Part shown: positions 1-6,845 of the stretch, piece after piece | How positions within the stretch are numbered: position 1 is the first letter of the stretch | Layout: the number at the start of each line of letters is the position of its first letter | Assembly (NCBI GenBank): GCA_009702725.1 | Contig: WLHM01000038.1 | Location: 1-8,821, forward strand | DNA: 8,821 nt | Reading direction: 5' to 3' | Origin: Actinomycetota bacterium | Lineage (GTDB): Bacteria > Actinomycetota > Actinomycetes > S36-B12 | Program-made: the position numbers and the translations under genes | Notes under the pieces: generated by a model | Database searches by the model: none | Told to the model about the DNA's origin: nothing | The model's input: the letters and a program-made list of their open reading frames with translations, nothing else

Positions 1-105
1 CAGGTGCTCTTACCTTGGATTCCGGCCGGGCTAACAAGTGCTGTCTCAGTCCCGGTCGAGGTTAATCATCTTGCCCCTGTAGATGATTATCGAGTTACCG
101 GGTGA
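1..105 (+). CDS. TadE-like pilus assembly protein, C-terminal fragment
   Basis: This is an open frame entering from the left edge, with 34 codons visible before TGA at 103-105. It ends ...VEVNHLAPVDDYRVTG. A C-terminus of the form 'V.AVAPVDRYR' is what I recall for short actinobacterial TadE-like pseudopilins of Tad/Flp pilus clusters. The stop overlaps the GTG start of the next gene as GTGA (102-105), so the two are probably translationally coupled. The following gene is TadG-like, which supports the assignment. The start and the N-terminal transmembrane helix lie outside the window. The identity is inferred from the short tail plus context. Confidence 0.6.
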   Translation, partial: QVLLPWIPAGLTSAVSVPVEVNHLAPVDDYRVTG

Positions 106-557
106 GACTCAAAAGTCGAATTACTGAATGCGGCGATGAACGCGGCAGCGTTCTGCTTCTTGGGGTCGGCTTTGTAATCGTATGTTTACTTGCCATTGCA
201 GTTGTCACCGATGTGTCGGCAGCATTTTTACAGCGACGTAGTCTGATGTCACTTGCCGATGCCGCGGCAATTGCTGGAGCCCAAGCCATAGACCAAGGCG
301 CGTATTACGCCAATGGGGCCAGTGTCGGAACTCGACTCAATCCAGGATTAGTGCGCTCTGCTGCGGCAGCCCATTTGGCGCGCACTAATGCTGCATCGAG
401 CATCCCCGGTCTGCACATCGAACAGATCAGTTCCGACGGAGTGCACGTACTCGTTGCCCTGAGTGCCCCCTTGCGGTTGCCGTTCTTTGGGCCTGTTCAT
501 CAAGAGTTTGCTCACGTCGAGGCATCGGCCCGACTGGATTACCGCCCCAGCCCCTGA
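102..557 (+). CDS. TadG-like Flp pilus/secretion protein
   Basis: A 151-residue protein starting at GTG 102, inside the GTGA overlap with the upstream gene. A charged N-terminus (residues 1-15, ending GDERGS) is followed by one hydrophobic helix at about 16-41 and then SLADAAAIAGAQAID, the usual layout of the small TadE/TadG-like 'putative Flp pilus-assembly' family. The rest is predicted to be outside the membrane. These proteins act at the cytoplasmic membrane with a Tad-type pilus or secretion apparatus; the exact role in Actinobacteria is poorly defined. No Shine-Dalgarno sequence precedes the start, consistent with coupling. It ends 34 bases before prfB and is probably the last gene of the tad cluster. 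The family is fairly secure; TadG versus another minor pseudopilin is less so. Confidence 0.7.
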   Translation: MRLKSRITECGDERGSVLLLGVGFVIVCLLAIAVVTDVSAAFLQRRSLMSLADAAAIAGAQAIDQGAYYANGASVGTRLNPGLVRSAAAAHLARTNAASSIPGLHIEQISSDGVHVLVALSAPLRLPFFGPVHQEFAHVEASARLDYRPSP

Positions 558-591
558 ACCGGCACGCACCGTGACCGTAGGGTGGTGGCTT

Positions 592-1698
592 GTGACCCCC
601 TTAGAAGCCCAAGAGCGCATGGCTTCCTTGGCAACCACGCTGTCGAGCATTGAAACGGTATTGAACCTGCCGGCGATGCGCGAGGCGATAGTGGATTTAG
701 AGGCCCAGGCGTCGGCCCCTGACCTTTGGGATGACCAAGATCGGGCCCAGCAGGTCACTTCTCGGCTTTCGTTCGTGCAAGGTGAAGTCCGGAGGGTTGA
801 AAACCTCCGCCGGCGCTTTGATGACCTGCCGATCCTTTATGAACTTGCTGACGATGAGGGTGATGCTGATGCCCTCGCCGACGCAGATAAGGAACTTGAG
901 TCGATGCAGGCGGCAATCGATGAGCTTGAGGTCCGCACCCTTTTGTCGGGGGAGTACGACTCGCGCGAGGCTCTGATCACTATCCGAGCCGAGGCCGGTG
1001 GCGTTGATGCCGCCGACTGGGCCGAAATGTTGCTGCGGATGTATTCGCGATATTGCGAGCGGCATAACTGGTCACTTGAAGTTTATGAGACGTCCTACGC
1101 TGAAGAAGCCGGCATTAAGTCGGCCACTTTTGCGGTGAAGGCGCCCTACGCTTATGGCACCCTTTCGGTCGAGCAGGGCACGCATCGCTTGGTGCGTATC
1201 TCGCCATTTGATAACCAAGGGCGCCGCCAAACTTCTTTTGCGGGCGTTGAGGTAATCCCGGTGATAGCGCAAGCCGAGAGTATTGACATCCCAGAGGATG
1301 ATTTGCGAGTCGATGTTTATAGGTCAAGTGGCCCCGGTGGCCAAGGGGTTAACACCACCGACTCTGCGGTTCGTCTTACACATATTCCAACCGGTGTTGT
1401 GGTGTCGTGCCAAAATGAGCGTTCACAATTACAAAACCGCGCCACTGCGATGGCGGTACTACAGGCGAAATTACTCGAGCGCCGCCGGCAAGAAGATCGA
1501 GCCAAAATGGATGCGCTCAAGGGTGATTCGACCGGGTCGTGGGGCAACCAGATGCGCTCGTATGTGCTTCACCCGTATCAAATGGTTAAAGACCTTCGAA
1601 CCGAGGAGGAAACCGGCAATACGGCCGCGGTACTTGATGGCGAGATAGATGCCTTTATTGAGGCCGGAATCCGGTGGCGCAAGCAGCAGTCCGCCTGA
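592..1698 (+). CDS. prfB: Peptide chain release factor 2
   Basis: Class I release factor RF2, which recognises UGA and UAA stop codons and triggers peptidyl-tRNA hydrolysis in the ribosome. I chose GTG 592, giving 368 residues. With this start the stop-codon-reading tripeptide SPF falls at 204-206 and the catalytic GGQ at 249-251 (in SSGPGGQGVN), almost the same numbering as E. coli RF2. The N-terminal helical domain carries the family motif DLWDD near residue 44. The frame stays open upstream to about 463, but that extension would overlap the TadG-like gene and resembles no RF2 N-terminus; GTG 571 is a possible alternative. A purine-rich AGGGTGG at 579-585 may be the ribosome-binding site. 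There is no in-frame TGA near codon 25, so the autoregulatory +1 frameshift known from many RF2 genes is absent. Confidence 0.96.
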   Translation: MTPLEAQERMASLATTLSSIETVLNLPAMREAIVDLEAQASAPDLWDDQDRAQQVTSRLSFVQGEVRRVENLRRRFDDLPILYELADDEGDADALADADKELESMQAAIDELEVRTLLSGEYDSREALITIRAEAGGVDAADWAEMLLRMYSRYCERHNWSLEVYETSYAEEAGIKSATFAVKAPYAYGTLSVEQGTHRLVRISPFDNQGRRQTSFAGVEVIPVIAQAESIDIPEDDLRVDVYRSSGPGGQGVNTTDSAVRLTHIPTGVVVSCQNERSQLQNRATAMAVLQAKLLERRRQEDRAKMDALKGDSTGSWGNQMRSYVLHPYQMVKDLRTEEETGNTAAVLDGEIDAFIEAGIRWRKQQSA

Positions 1699-1715
1699 TT
1701 TGGGGCACCTTCCCA

Positions 1716-1721
1716 TAGACT
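1716..1721 (+). promoter_or_regulatory. Candidate -10 box for leaderless ftsE transcript
   Basis: The hexamer TAGACT ends six bases before the GTG start of ftsE, and no Shine-Dalgarno sequence lies in between. This spacing would put the transcription start at or next to the start codon, making a leaderless mRNA, which is common in Actinobacteria. No good -35 box is visible. Only 29 bases separate prfB from ftsE, so read-through from prfB is also possible. Confidence 0.4.
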
Positions 1722-1727
1722 GCGTAC

Positions 1728-2417
1728 GTGATCCTGTTCGACGGAGTTACCAAGCTCTACGCAAATCAAGAGCGCCCTGCCTTGGACGAGGTTTCCCTTG
1801 AGATCGAAAAGGGTGAGTTCGTTTTCCTGGTTGGCCCATCGGGCTCAGGTAAGTCCACCTTCTTGCGTTTAGTGCTGCGTGAGGAGCGCCCGACTAAAGG
1901 TCAGGTTTGGGTTGCGGGCAAAGAGTTGAATCGACTTTCGAATTGGAAGATCCCGGCGTTACGACGACAGATTGGCACCGTGTTTCAGGATTTCCGGTTG
2001 CTTCCGAATAAGACCGTGGCCGAGAATGTCGCCTTCGCCCTTGAGGTTATTGGTAAGCCGGCGTCTCATATTCGCAAAGTGGTGCCCGAAGTTCTTGAGG
2101 TAGTGGGCCTCGAAGGCAAAGAGGAGCGCCGGCCCGATGAACTATCGGGTGGCGAGCAGCAGCGCGTTGCAATTGCAAGGGCTTTCGTTAACCGGCCAAT
2201 CTTGCTCATCGCCGATGAACCGACCGGAAACCTCGACCCGGGCACCTCGGTCGGCATCATGAAGTTGCTCGATCGAATTAATCAACTTGGCACGACCGTA
2301 GTGATGTCAACCCATGATCAGGCAATTGTTGATCAGATGCGCAGGCGGGTGATTGAGCTCGAGGGTGGTCATGTCGTTCGCGATCAGTCACGCGGCGTCT
2401 ACGGGTATGCCCGGTAA
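1728..2417 (+). CDS. ftsE: Cell division ATP-binding protein FtsE
   Basis: The ATPase half of the FtsEX complex, an ABC-type machine at the division septum that does not transport a substrate but couples ATP hydrolysis to activation of peptidoglycan hydrolysis. The 229-residue protein has Walker A GPSGSGKST (36-44), Q-loop Gln87 in VFQDFRLL, signature LSGGEQQR (139-146), Walker B LLIADE (159-164) and H-loop His196 in STHD. VFQDFRLL and the compact length fit FtsE rather than a generic exporter ATPase. It starts at GTG 1728 without a ribosome-binding site, behind a -10-like box at 1716-1721. ftsX follows 38 bases later. All catalytic motifs are intact. Confidence 0.96.
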   Translation: MILFDGVTKLYANQERPALDEVSLEIEKGEFVFLVGPSGSGKSTFLRLVLREERPTKGQVWVAGKELNRLSNWKIPALRRQIGTVFQDFRLLPNKTVAENVAFALEVIGKPASHIRKVVPEVLEVVGLEGKEERRPDELSGGEQQRVAIARAFVNRPILLIADEPTGNLDPGTSVGIMKLLDRINQLGTTVVMSTHDQAIVDQMRRRVIELEGGHVVRDQSRGVYGYAR

Positions 2418-2441
2418 TCAGTAAGTACCCTGACAAGAGAT

Positions 2442-2448
2442 AAGGAGG
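2442..2448 (+). promoter_or_regulatory. Strong ribosome-binding site of ftsX
   Basis: AAGGAGG lies seven bases before ATG 2456 and fixes that start. The contrast with ftsE and the peptidase gene, which have no such site, supports the idea that those two are leaderless while ftsX is translated from an internal position of the ftsEX message. Confidence 0.75.
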
Positions 2449-2455
2449 AATCAGC

Positions 2456-3364
2456 ATGCGCGCAAACTTTGTGGCAAGTGAAGTAAGCAGCGGCATTCGT
2501 CGCAACTTGACCATGACAATGGCCGTTGTCATCACCGTTGCTGTTTCGCTCGGTCTCTTCGGTGCCAGCATGCTGGTGCGCGCGCAGGTTTCAACAATGA
2601 AGGATTTCTGGTACGACAAAGTTGAGGTATCAATCTTCCTTTGCGGTAAAGGTAGCGATACCCCTTCATGCGCCGGTGGGCCTGTTACTAAAGCCCAACG
2701 CGACCAGATAAAAGCCGACCTCGAATCTTTGAAGCCTCTCGTTGACAGTGTTTACTACGAGTCGCAAGCCGAAGCATTTGCGCGATTCCAAGAGCAGTTC
2801 AAGAATTCACCGATCGTCGACAACGTCAAACCAACAGCGCTTCCTGAGTCCTTCCGCGTGAAGCTTTCTGACCCGACAAAGTACGACGTTGTGGCGTCGG
2901 CATTTGCCGGTCGGCCCGGTATCGAGCAGGTCAATGATCAACGTAAAATTCTGGACAAGTTCTTCCGATTACTCGGGGGCCTACAACTTATTGCGCTGCT
3001 AATCGCTTTGTCCATGCTCGTGGTTACGGTCTTGCTTATCGTCAACACCATGCGAGTAGCCGCCTTCAGCAGGCGCCGGGAGACCAGCATCATGCGATTG
3101 GTCGGTGCCTCGAACTTCTATATCCAATTGCCATTCTTATTAGAGGCTGCGGTTGCGGCCGGCATTGGGGCGATCTTGGCGGTGGTTGGGCTGGTGTTCG
3201 TCAAGATAATCGTCATCGATCAAGTTCTCGCGCCGTCGTTCCAGTTCACGGCCTTCGTCGGCTGGGATGCGGTGCTGGCGATCGCTCCGCTCATGATTTT
3301 GGTGGGCGTGGGCCTAGCAGCAATTGCGGCCTTCTTCACCCTCCGCAAATATTTGCGGGTCTAA
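2456..3364 (+). CDS. ftsX: Cell division protein FtsX
   Basis: The membrane half of FtsEX, which anchors FtsE at the septum and passes its conformational change to a periplasmic or cell-wall hydrolase. The 302-residue protein has the family's four-helix layout. Helix 1 is at about 20-41, followed by a large extracellular loop at about 42-170. Helices 2, 3 and 4 are at about 173-198, 225-253 and 272-296. The MRLVGAS segment (213-219) in the loop between helices 2 and 3 is typical of FtsX and related MacB-like permeases. The extracellular loop contains Cys63 and Cys72, which could form a disulfide. This loop is where partner hydrolases dock in other bacteria. The peptidase gene follows 59 bases downstream. 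Confidence 0.95.
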   Translation: MRANFVASEVSSGIRRNLTMTMAVVITVAVSLGLFGASMLVRAQVSTMKDFWYDKVEVSIFLCGKGSDTPSCAGGPVTKAQRDQIKADLESLKPLVDSVYYESQAEAFARFQEQFKNSPIVDNVKPTALPESFRVKLSDPTKYDVVASAFAGRPGIEQVNDQRKILDKFFRLLGGLQLIALLIALSMLVVTVLLIVNTMRVAAFSRRRETSIMRLVGASNFYIQLPFLLEAAVAAGIGAILAVVGLVFVKIIVIDQVLAPSFQFTAFVGWDAVLAIAPLMILVGVGLAAIAAFFTLRKYLRV

Positions 3365-3411
3365 TTGCCCATAATCCCGTGTTACGCGTGGGGTTAATGT
3401 GACATAAGAGC

Positions 3412-3417
3412 TATTCT
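3412..3417 (+). promoter_or_regulatory. Candidate -10 box for leaderless M23 peptidase transcript
   Basis: TATTCT ends six bases before GTG 3424, exactly the spacing seen for TAGACT before ftsE, and again no Shine-Dalgarno sequence intervenes. A leaderless transcript starting at the GTG is inferred. No convincing -35 box was found in the 59-base gap after ftsX. Confidence 0.45.
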
Positions 3418-3423
3418 GGGCGG

Positions 3424-4698
3424 GTGCTTCCCCGCCACCGGCTGGCGATTTTGATCGCCCTCGCCAGCGCCTTGCTGCTGACTGCCGGTGGGCTGCCGGG
3501 GGCGCAAGCCGCTAGTGACCTCGGCTCTCGGGTTGGAGCCGGCGATATCAATGGCCAGGTGGAGCAGGCCGGCGAAGCCGTCGATGCGGCAAATGCCAAA
3601 GTGGCGCGGGCCCTGAAGACTTTAGTTTCAGCACGCGGCCAACTACCCGCGGCCAGGCGCGCCAAGGTAGCTGCCGAAAAATCCGCGGCGTTGGCGGTGA
3701 CGGCAGCCCAAGAGGGCGCTAATGCTGCAAGGATGGCAAATATTGCAGTGATTACCTCACAGGTTCAACAGGCGCAAGTTCGTGCGCAATTAGCAGAAGT
3801 CTCGGAGCAGATCGATGACGTTGTCCGCCTGGTTTATCAACAAGGCCCACTAGGTGAGATTGAAGTAGTTCTTGATGCGCATGATCCAGGTGACTTCGCT
3901 TTACGGCTGGCCTCGGTTGATGCGATTTCGCGGTCTCAAGCAACAACGCAAAATCAATTAATTAAGGTACGCGCAGACTTGGTGATGAAAGGCGTAAAAC
4001 ACGAGGCTTTGAAGGCCAAGGCCGAAGAGGCGAAGGTTGCTGCTGACGCGCAATTGGTGAAAGCGAGGCAGGCGCAAGCCCAGGCCCGTGCCGCGCAGGC
4101 CCGCATTGTGCAGTTGGTGGCTGAACGCAAGGCCTCTTTGGTTATCGCCAAGAAAAATAAGGCAGTGATTGCGAAAAGGTTTCAGCGGCTAAAAGCGAAG
4201 CAGGCTTTGATGGCCAAGCAAGCGGCAGCTGCCGCGAGGCGCGAGGCAGCAAGGCTCGCTGCTCAAGGTGATAACTCACCAACTGGAGAGCTGCGATGGC
4301 CAATTGACGGCGGCGGAGTCAGCGCAGATGTGGGCCCAAGGGTGCACCCGGTCTACGGCTACGACTCCTGCCACACCGGCACCGATATTCGCGGCATCAC
4401 GGGCACTCCCATTCACGCTGCCGCCGCTGGGACAGTCGCGCAAATCTCAACCGGAGGGCCGTACGGCCTAGCAACACTTATCGCCCACGCGGGCGGACTG
4501 ACTACCTTCTATGCACATCAGTCAAGCGTCAGCGTCAGCGAAGGTCAGCGCGTAGATGCGGGCGAGGTAATAGGGGCGGTTGGTGACACGGGGTGGGTAA
4601 CCGGCCCACATCTGCACTTTGAAGTCCGCCTTGGCAGCACCGCCTATGATCCGATGGGTTGGTTCGGTGGCTCGAAGAGCCCCGTTTCCTGCCAATAG
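3424..4698 (+). CDS. Secreted coiled-coil M23 (LytM) peptidoglycan hydrolase, likely FtsEX partner
   Basis: A 424-residue exported protein starting at GTG 3424. Residues 1-30 form a signal peptide (basic LPRHR, hydrophobic core, AQA cleavage site). Residues from about 42 to 285 are Ala-, Lys-, Gln- and Glu-rich and helical, as in the coiled coils of EnvC and PcsB. The C-terminal part (about 288-424) is a LytM/M23 zinc endopeptidase domain with zinc ligands His317 and Asp321 (HTGTD) and His398, plus His365 (FYAH) and His396 (HLH) at the catalytic positions. All expected residues are present, so it is probably an active enzyme cutting peptide cross-links, unlike E. coli EnvC, which is a degenerate activator. 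Its place directly after ftsEX and its coiled coil suggest it is the hydrolase that FtsEX controls during septum splitting. That link is inference. Confidence 0.88.
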   Translation: MLPRHRLAILIALASALLLTAGGLPGAQAASDLGSRVGAGDINGQVEQAGEAVDAANAKVARALKTLVSARGQLPAARRAKVAAEKSAALAVTAAQEGANAARMANIAVITSQVQQAQVRAQLAEVSEQIDDVVRLVYQQGPLGEIEVVLDAHDPGDFALRLASVDAISRSQATTQNQLIKVRADLVMKGVKHEALKAKAEEAKVAADAQLVKARQAQAQARAAQARIVQLVAERKASLVIAKKNKAVIAKRFQRLKAKQALMAKQAAAAARREAARLAAQGDNSPTGELRWPIDGGGVSADVGPRVHPVYGYDSCHTGTDIRGITGTPIHAAAAGTVAQISTGGPYGLATLIAHAGGLTTFYAHQSSVSVSEGQRVDAGEVIGAVGDTGWVTGPHLHFEVRLGSTAYDPMGWFGGSKSPVSCQ

Positions 4699-4719
4699 TG
4701 ACCACTTAGGCACTGCAAC

Positions 4720-4740
4720 TGCTCACCAGGAGCATTGTTT
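4720..4740 (+). terminator. Weak hairpin with T-rich tail after the peptidase gene
   Basis: TGCTC (4720-4724) and GAGCA (4730-4734) can form a five-base-pair stem with a five-base loop, followed by TTGTTT. It is short and could be only a partial terminator or chance. It is the only candidate signal between the M23 gene and smpB. Confidence 0.25.
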
Positions 4741-4750
4741 GTTGAATATT

Positions 4751-4759
4751 GGAGGTGAT
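4751..4759 (+). promoter_or_regulatory. Near-perfect ribosome-binding site of smpB
   Basis: GGAGGTGAT closely matches the complement of the 16S rRNA 3' end and lies five bases before ATG 4765, fixing the smpB start and predicting efficient initiation. Confidence 0.8.
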
Positions 4760-4764
4760 GGGCG

Positions 4765-5241
4765 ATGCCACGTGAGACCGGGCGCAAGGTAATTGCCCAG
4801 AACCGTAAGGCGCGGCACGACTACTCGATCGAGGATGTCTTTGAGGCCGGCATGGTGCTCACCGGCACCGAGGTTAAGTCGCTGCGCGAGGGCCGGGCAA
4901 CTTTGACCGATGGCTACGCAATTGTTGAAGATGGTGAAATGTGGCTGCGCGGAGTCCACATCCCCGTTTACGACCTGGGCACCTGGAACAACCATGAGCC
5001 GCGCCGGCCCAGAAAGTTGCTACTTCGACGCGAAGAGATTCGTCGGATAACTAATAAGACCAAGGAGTCCGGCCTAACGTTGATTCCGCTTTCCATGTAC
5101 TTCAAGGACGGCTACGCCAAGATTGAAATAGCACTCGCCCGTGGCCGCAAAAGTTACGACAAGCGCCATGCGATAGCAGAGCGTGAGTCAAAGCGCGAAA
5201 CAGATCGTGCTACCGGGCGCCGGAGTAAGGGCAACGACTGA
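4765..5241 (+). CDS. smpB: SsrA-binding protein SmpB
   Basis: The small RNA-binding protein that escorts alanyl-tmRNA into stalled ribosomes for trans-translation. The 158-residue length is typical. Family motifs are GTEVKSLR (34-41), NHEPRRPRKLLL (76-87) and GYAKIEIALARGRKSYDKR (116-134). The basic C-terminal tail (about 135-158, rich in Arg and Lys) is the part that enters the mRNA channel in known structures. Its RNA partner ssrA lies about 1.2 kb downstream in this window, beyond one gene on the opposite strand. Confidence 0.97.
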   Translation: MPRETGRKVIAQNRKARHDYSIEDVFEAGMVLTGTEVKSLREGRATLTDGYAIVEDGEMWLRGVHIPVYDLGTWNNHEPRRPRKLLLRREEIRRITNKTKESGLTLIPLSMYFKDGYAKIEIALARGRKSYDKRHAIAERESKRETDRATGRRSKGND

Positions 5242-5288
5242 GCACGAATTATTAGTGGCTGATGTGGCACCGGCAGGCTCCCAGCAAT

Positions 5289-6335
5289 TCACTTTTTGAC
5301 TTCGTCCTCATTAACTTCACCGAGTCGGGTGATTCGTTGGGCATGCCCTACCAACCCACCAAGCATGACCATCGACGCGGTGTCATCGGCAGCCTGTAGT
5401 GCTTGATGAATGCTCGTTTCGCTAGCAGCGCTTTCAGTAGTCGGGTCGGCGATGGTTGCAGCGGCAGCGGCGAATACTTGCGCAAGCGGGGAGAGTTCGT
5501 AGGATGAGCCAGCGGCTGGACGCTCGGTGATCAAGTGGTTCAGGTCTGAAGCAATTGACAGTACGCGTGCTGCCATCACTTGCGTCACTCGAAGTTGCTG
5601 TTCGAGTTCGCGTAGATCGAATTCATGGATGGCCGGAGACCAACGCCGGTGAACTCGCACATCTTCAACGGCAACGGCAAGGCGCATAGTTTCATCGCGT
5701 AGACGAACCGCTTTGTCGAACCAGGTGCGAGTGATATCAGGAGTAAGAGTCACCTGCACCCCCTGCGCAATGTCATTTAGTAGCTCAGCCAGTTCATTTT
5801 GAATGCTTGACAATTCAACTTCGGCGCGGCCGACCGGCTTACCTCTACTCGTGAAGTAGGAGGCAACAAGTGCGCAGGCGCCACCGACCATGACCCCGAG
5901 GAATCTTTCAAGGGCGCCCTCCGGGCTCGTATGTGCGCCGATGACCAAAATAACGGTGACAGCAACAGCCATGGCAGCATATGGAGCCGAACTTGGGTCA
6001 GCCACTTGTAAGAGCCGAATGATGCCGAAACTGGCAAGCACCAAGATCGCGATAGTTGCGGGCCCGAAACCAATTAATGAGATCGCGGCGAAAGCGACAG
6101 CGGAGCCGGCAACCACCCCGATAACCTGAAAAAGGGCCTCCTTGGCAGCGTGGTGGAAAGTGGCTCGGGTTGCCACCACGGCGGTTATTGCTGCCGGCAC
6201 TGGGTCGACAAGAGCTAAGGCCCCACCGATGACGTATGCCACTGTTGCTGCCGCGGCGGTTAGTACGGCCAAGCGCAGATAGGGGGAGTGCAGCAAGATC
6301 TGGCCCAGTTTGTGCCCGGCGTGCTCGCTGCTCAT
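5289..6335 (-). CDS. FUSC/aromatic acid exporter-like membrane protein
   Basis: A minus-strand protein of 348 residues from ATG 6333-6335. That start has GGGAG four bases upstream and lies downstream of a candidate promoter; the frame remains open to GTG 6407, which would add 24 residues of doubtful sequence. The N-terminal 165 residues contain about six hydrophobic segments (near 22-42, 46-57, 68-88, 92-109, 117-135 and 143-163). The remaining half is soluble and helical, with charged heptad-like stretches from about 170 to 270. This is the layout of FUSC/ArAE-type proteins (fusaric acid resistance, aromatic acid efflux), but substrate and direction are unknown. It converges on smpB (47-base gap) and diverges from ssrA. 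The family call rests on architecture and general resemblance, not on a diagnostic motif. Confidence 0.7.
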   Translation of the reverse strand: MSSEHAGHKLGQILLHSPYLRLAVLTAAAATVAYVIGGALALVDPVPAAITAVVATRATFHHAAKEALFQVIGVVAGSAVAFAAISLIGFGPATIAILVLASFGIIRLLQVADPSSAPYAAMAVAVTVILVIGAHTSPEGALERFLGVMVGGACALVASYFTSRGKPVGRAEVELSSIQNELAELLNDIAQGVQVTLTPDITRTWFDKAVRLRDETMRLAVAVEDVRVHRRWSPAIHEFDLRELEQQLRVTQVMAARVLSIASDLNHLITERPAAGSSYELSPLAQVFAAAAATIADPTTESAASETSIHQALQAADDTASMVMLGGLVGHAQRITRLGEVNEDEVKK

Positions 6336-6372
6336 CACGCTCCCATCAAAGGAGTAAATGCTCCCGATGGCT

Positions 6373-6401
6373 AGTTTAAGGTGAAAATGGCGTATTCTTA
6401 A
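6373..6401 (-). promoter_or_regulatory. Candidate promoter of the FUSC-like gene
   Basis: On the minus strand TTAAGA (6396-6401) and TAAACT (6373-6378) are separated by exactly 17 bases; each matches the sigma-70 consensus at four of six positions. Transcription would begin near 6366, giving a leader of about 30 bases before ATG 6335. This favours that start over the upstream GTG at 6407. Confidence 0.35.
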
Positions 6402-6429
6402 ATCCACGGGCCTCGGCCTCTTGATTGTT

Positions 6430-6435
6430 CATAAT
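6430..6435 (+). promoter_or_regulatory. Candidate -10 box of ssrA
   Basis: CATAAT matches TATAAT at five of six positions and ends seven bases before the mature 5' end of the tmRNA at 6443. The surroundings are AT-rich (TAATTAAAT). No clear -35 box was found 16-18 bases upstream. The mature 5' end may come from RNase P processing, so the true start could lie further upstream. Confidence 0.4.
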
Positions 6436-6442
6436 TAAATAT

Positions 6443-6807
6443 GGGGGTGATCGGTTTCGACGTTCAGATGTTTTGACCGGAGAAGCGTGTCGAGAATCAA
6501 GGTGATCTCGTTAAGAATCCTTGAAAAACAATAACTGCCAAAAATACGCAGTCTGCAGACGCTTACGCCCTCGCGGCCTAAGCAATAATCTGCCGTCAGC
6601 CCAATGTGTCCCCGAATTGGGGCCTGACGTCGCTAGGGGACTAACCAATTGCTTCGGTCACGGAAGCAGGCGGAAAAACTAACAGTGGCTGGGCCGCCCG
6701 GTGCAGTGCCGCACGAAGCACCGGGGCCGAGAAGCGATAGCGCGGCTACACACGTAGAAGTACGGAAGAAGCCTGCACGGACCCGGGTTCGATTCCCGGC
6801 ACCTCCA
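6443..6807 (+). ncRNA. ssrA: Transfer-messenger RNA (tmRNA)
   Basis: A one-piece tmRNA of about 365 nt that rescues stalled ribosomes with SmpB and tags the nascent chain for proteolysis. The 5' end GGGGGTGATCGGTTTCGAC is the classic start. GGGGGTG (6443-6449) pairs with CACCTCC (6800-6806) over seven base pairs with one G-U, and A6807 is the discriminator. The T arm is CCGGG-TTCGATT-CCCGG (6783-6799). The following bases are CAA, so the 3' CCA is not encoded and must be added. The tag frame begins at resume codon GCC 6537, after TAACT, and ends at TAA 6579-6581, encoding AKNTQSADAYALAA. The YALAA ending is the standard degradation signal, and tRNA-borne alanine precedes it. Confidence 0.97.
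6537..6581 (+). other. tmRNA-encoded proteolysis tag
   Basis: An internal reading frame of ssrA: GCC AAA AAT ACG CAG TCT GCA GAC GCT, then TAC GCC CTC GCG GCC TAA. The product is AKNTQSADAYALAA, 14 residues. The C-terminal YALAA matches known tags recognised by ClpXP-type proteases, while the nine-residue lead (AKNTQSADA) is lineage-specific. Confidence 0.92.
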
Positions 6808-6813
6808 CAATTC

Positions 6814-6845
6814 AAAGGACCCAGGGTTGATCCCCTGGGTTCTTT
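6814..6845 (+). terminator. Intrinsic terminator of ssrA
   Basis: A 13-base-pair stem, AAAGGACCCAGGG (6814-6826) with CCCTGGGTTCTTT (6833-6845), contains one G-U pair and a six-base loop TTGATC. The left arm starts with A-rich sequence and the right arm ends in TTCTTT, as in compact actinobacterial terminators. It begins seven bases after the tmRNA discriminator. Confidence 0.85.

Noticed and set aside
463..591. N-terminal extension of prfB to an upstream ATG at 463
   Set aside because: It would overlap the TadG-like gene by about 95 bases and adds Pro/Cys/Arg-rich residues unlike any RF2. The start at 592 gives SPF and GGQ positions matching E. coli RF2 almost exactly.
592..690. Programmed +1 frameshift in prfB
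   Set aside because: The frame is continuous from the start through codon 30 with no TGA; the autoregulatory slip site is absent.
6801..6812. Encoded CCA at the tmRNA 3' end
   Set aside because: The bases after the discriminator A6807 are CAA, not CCA.
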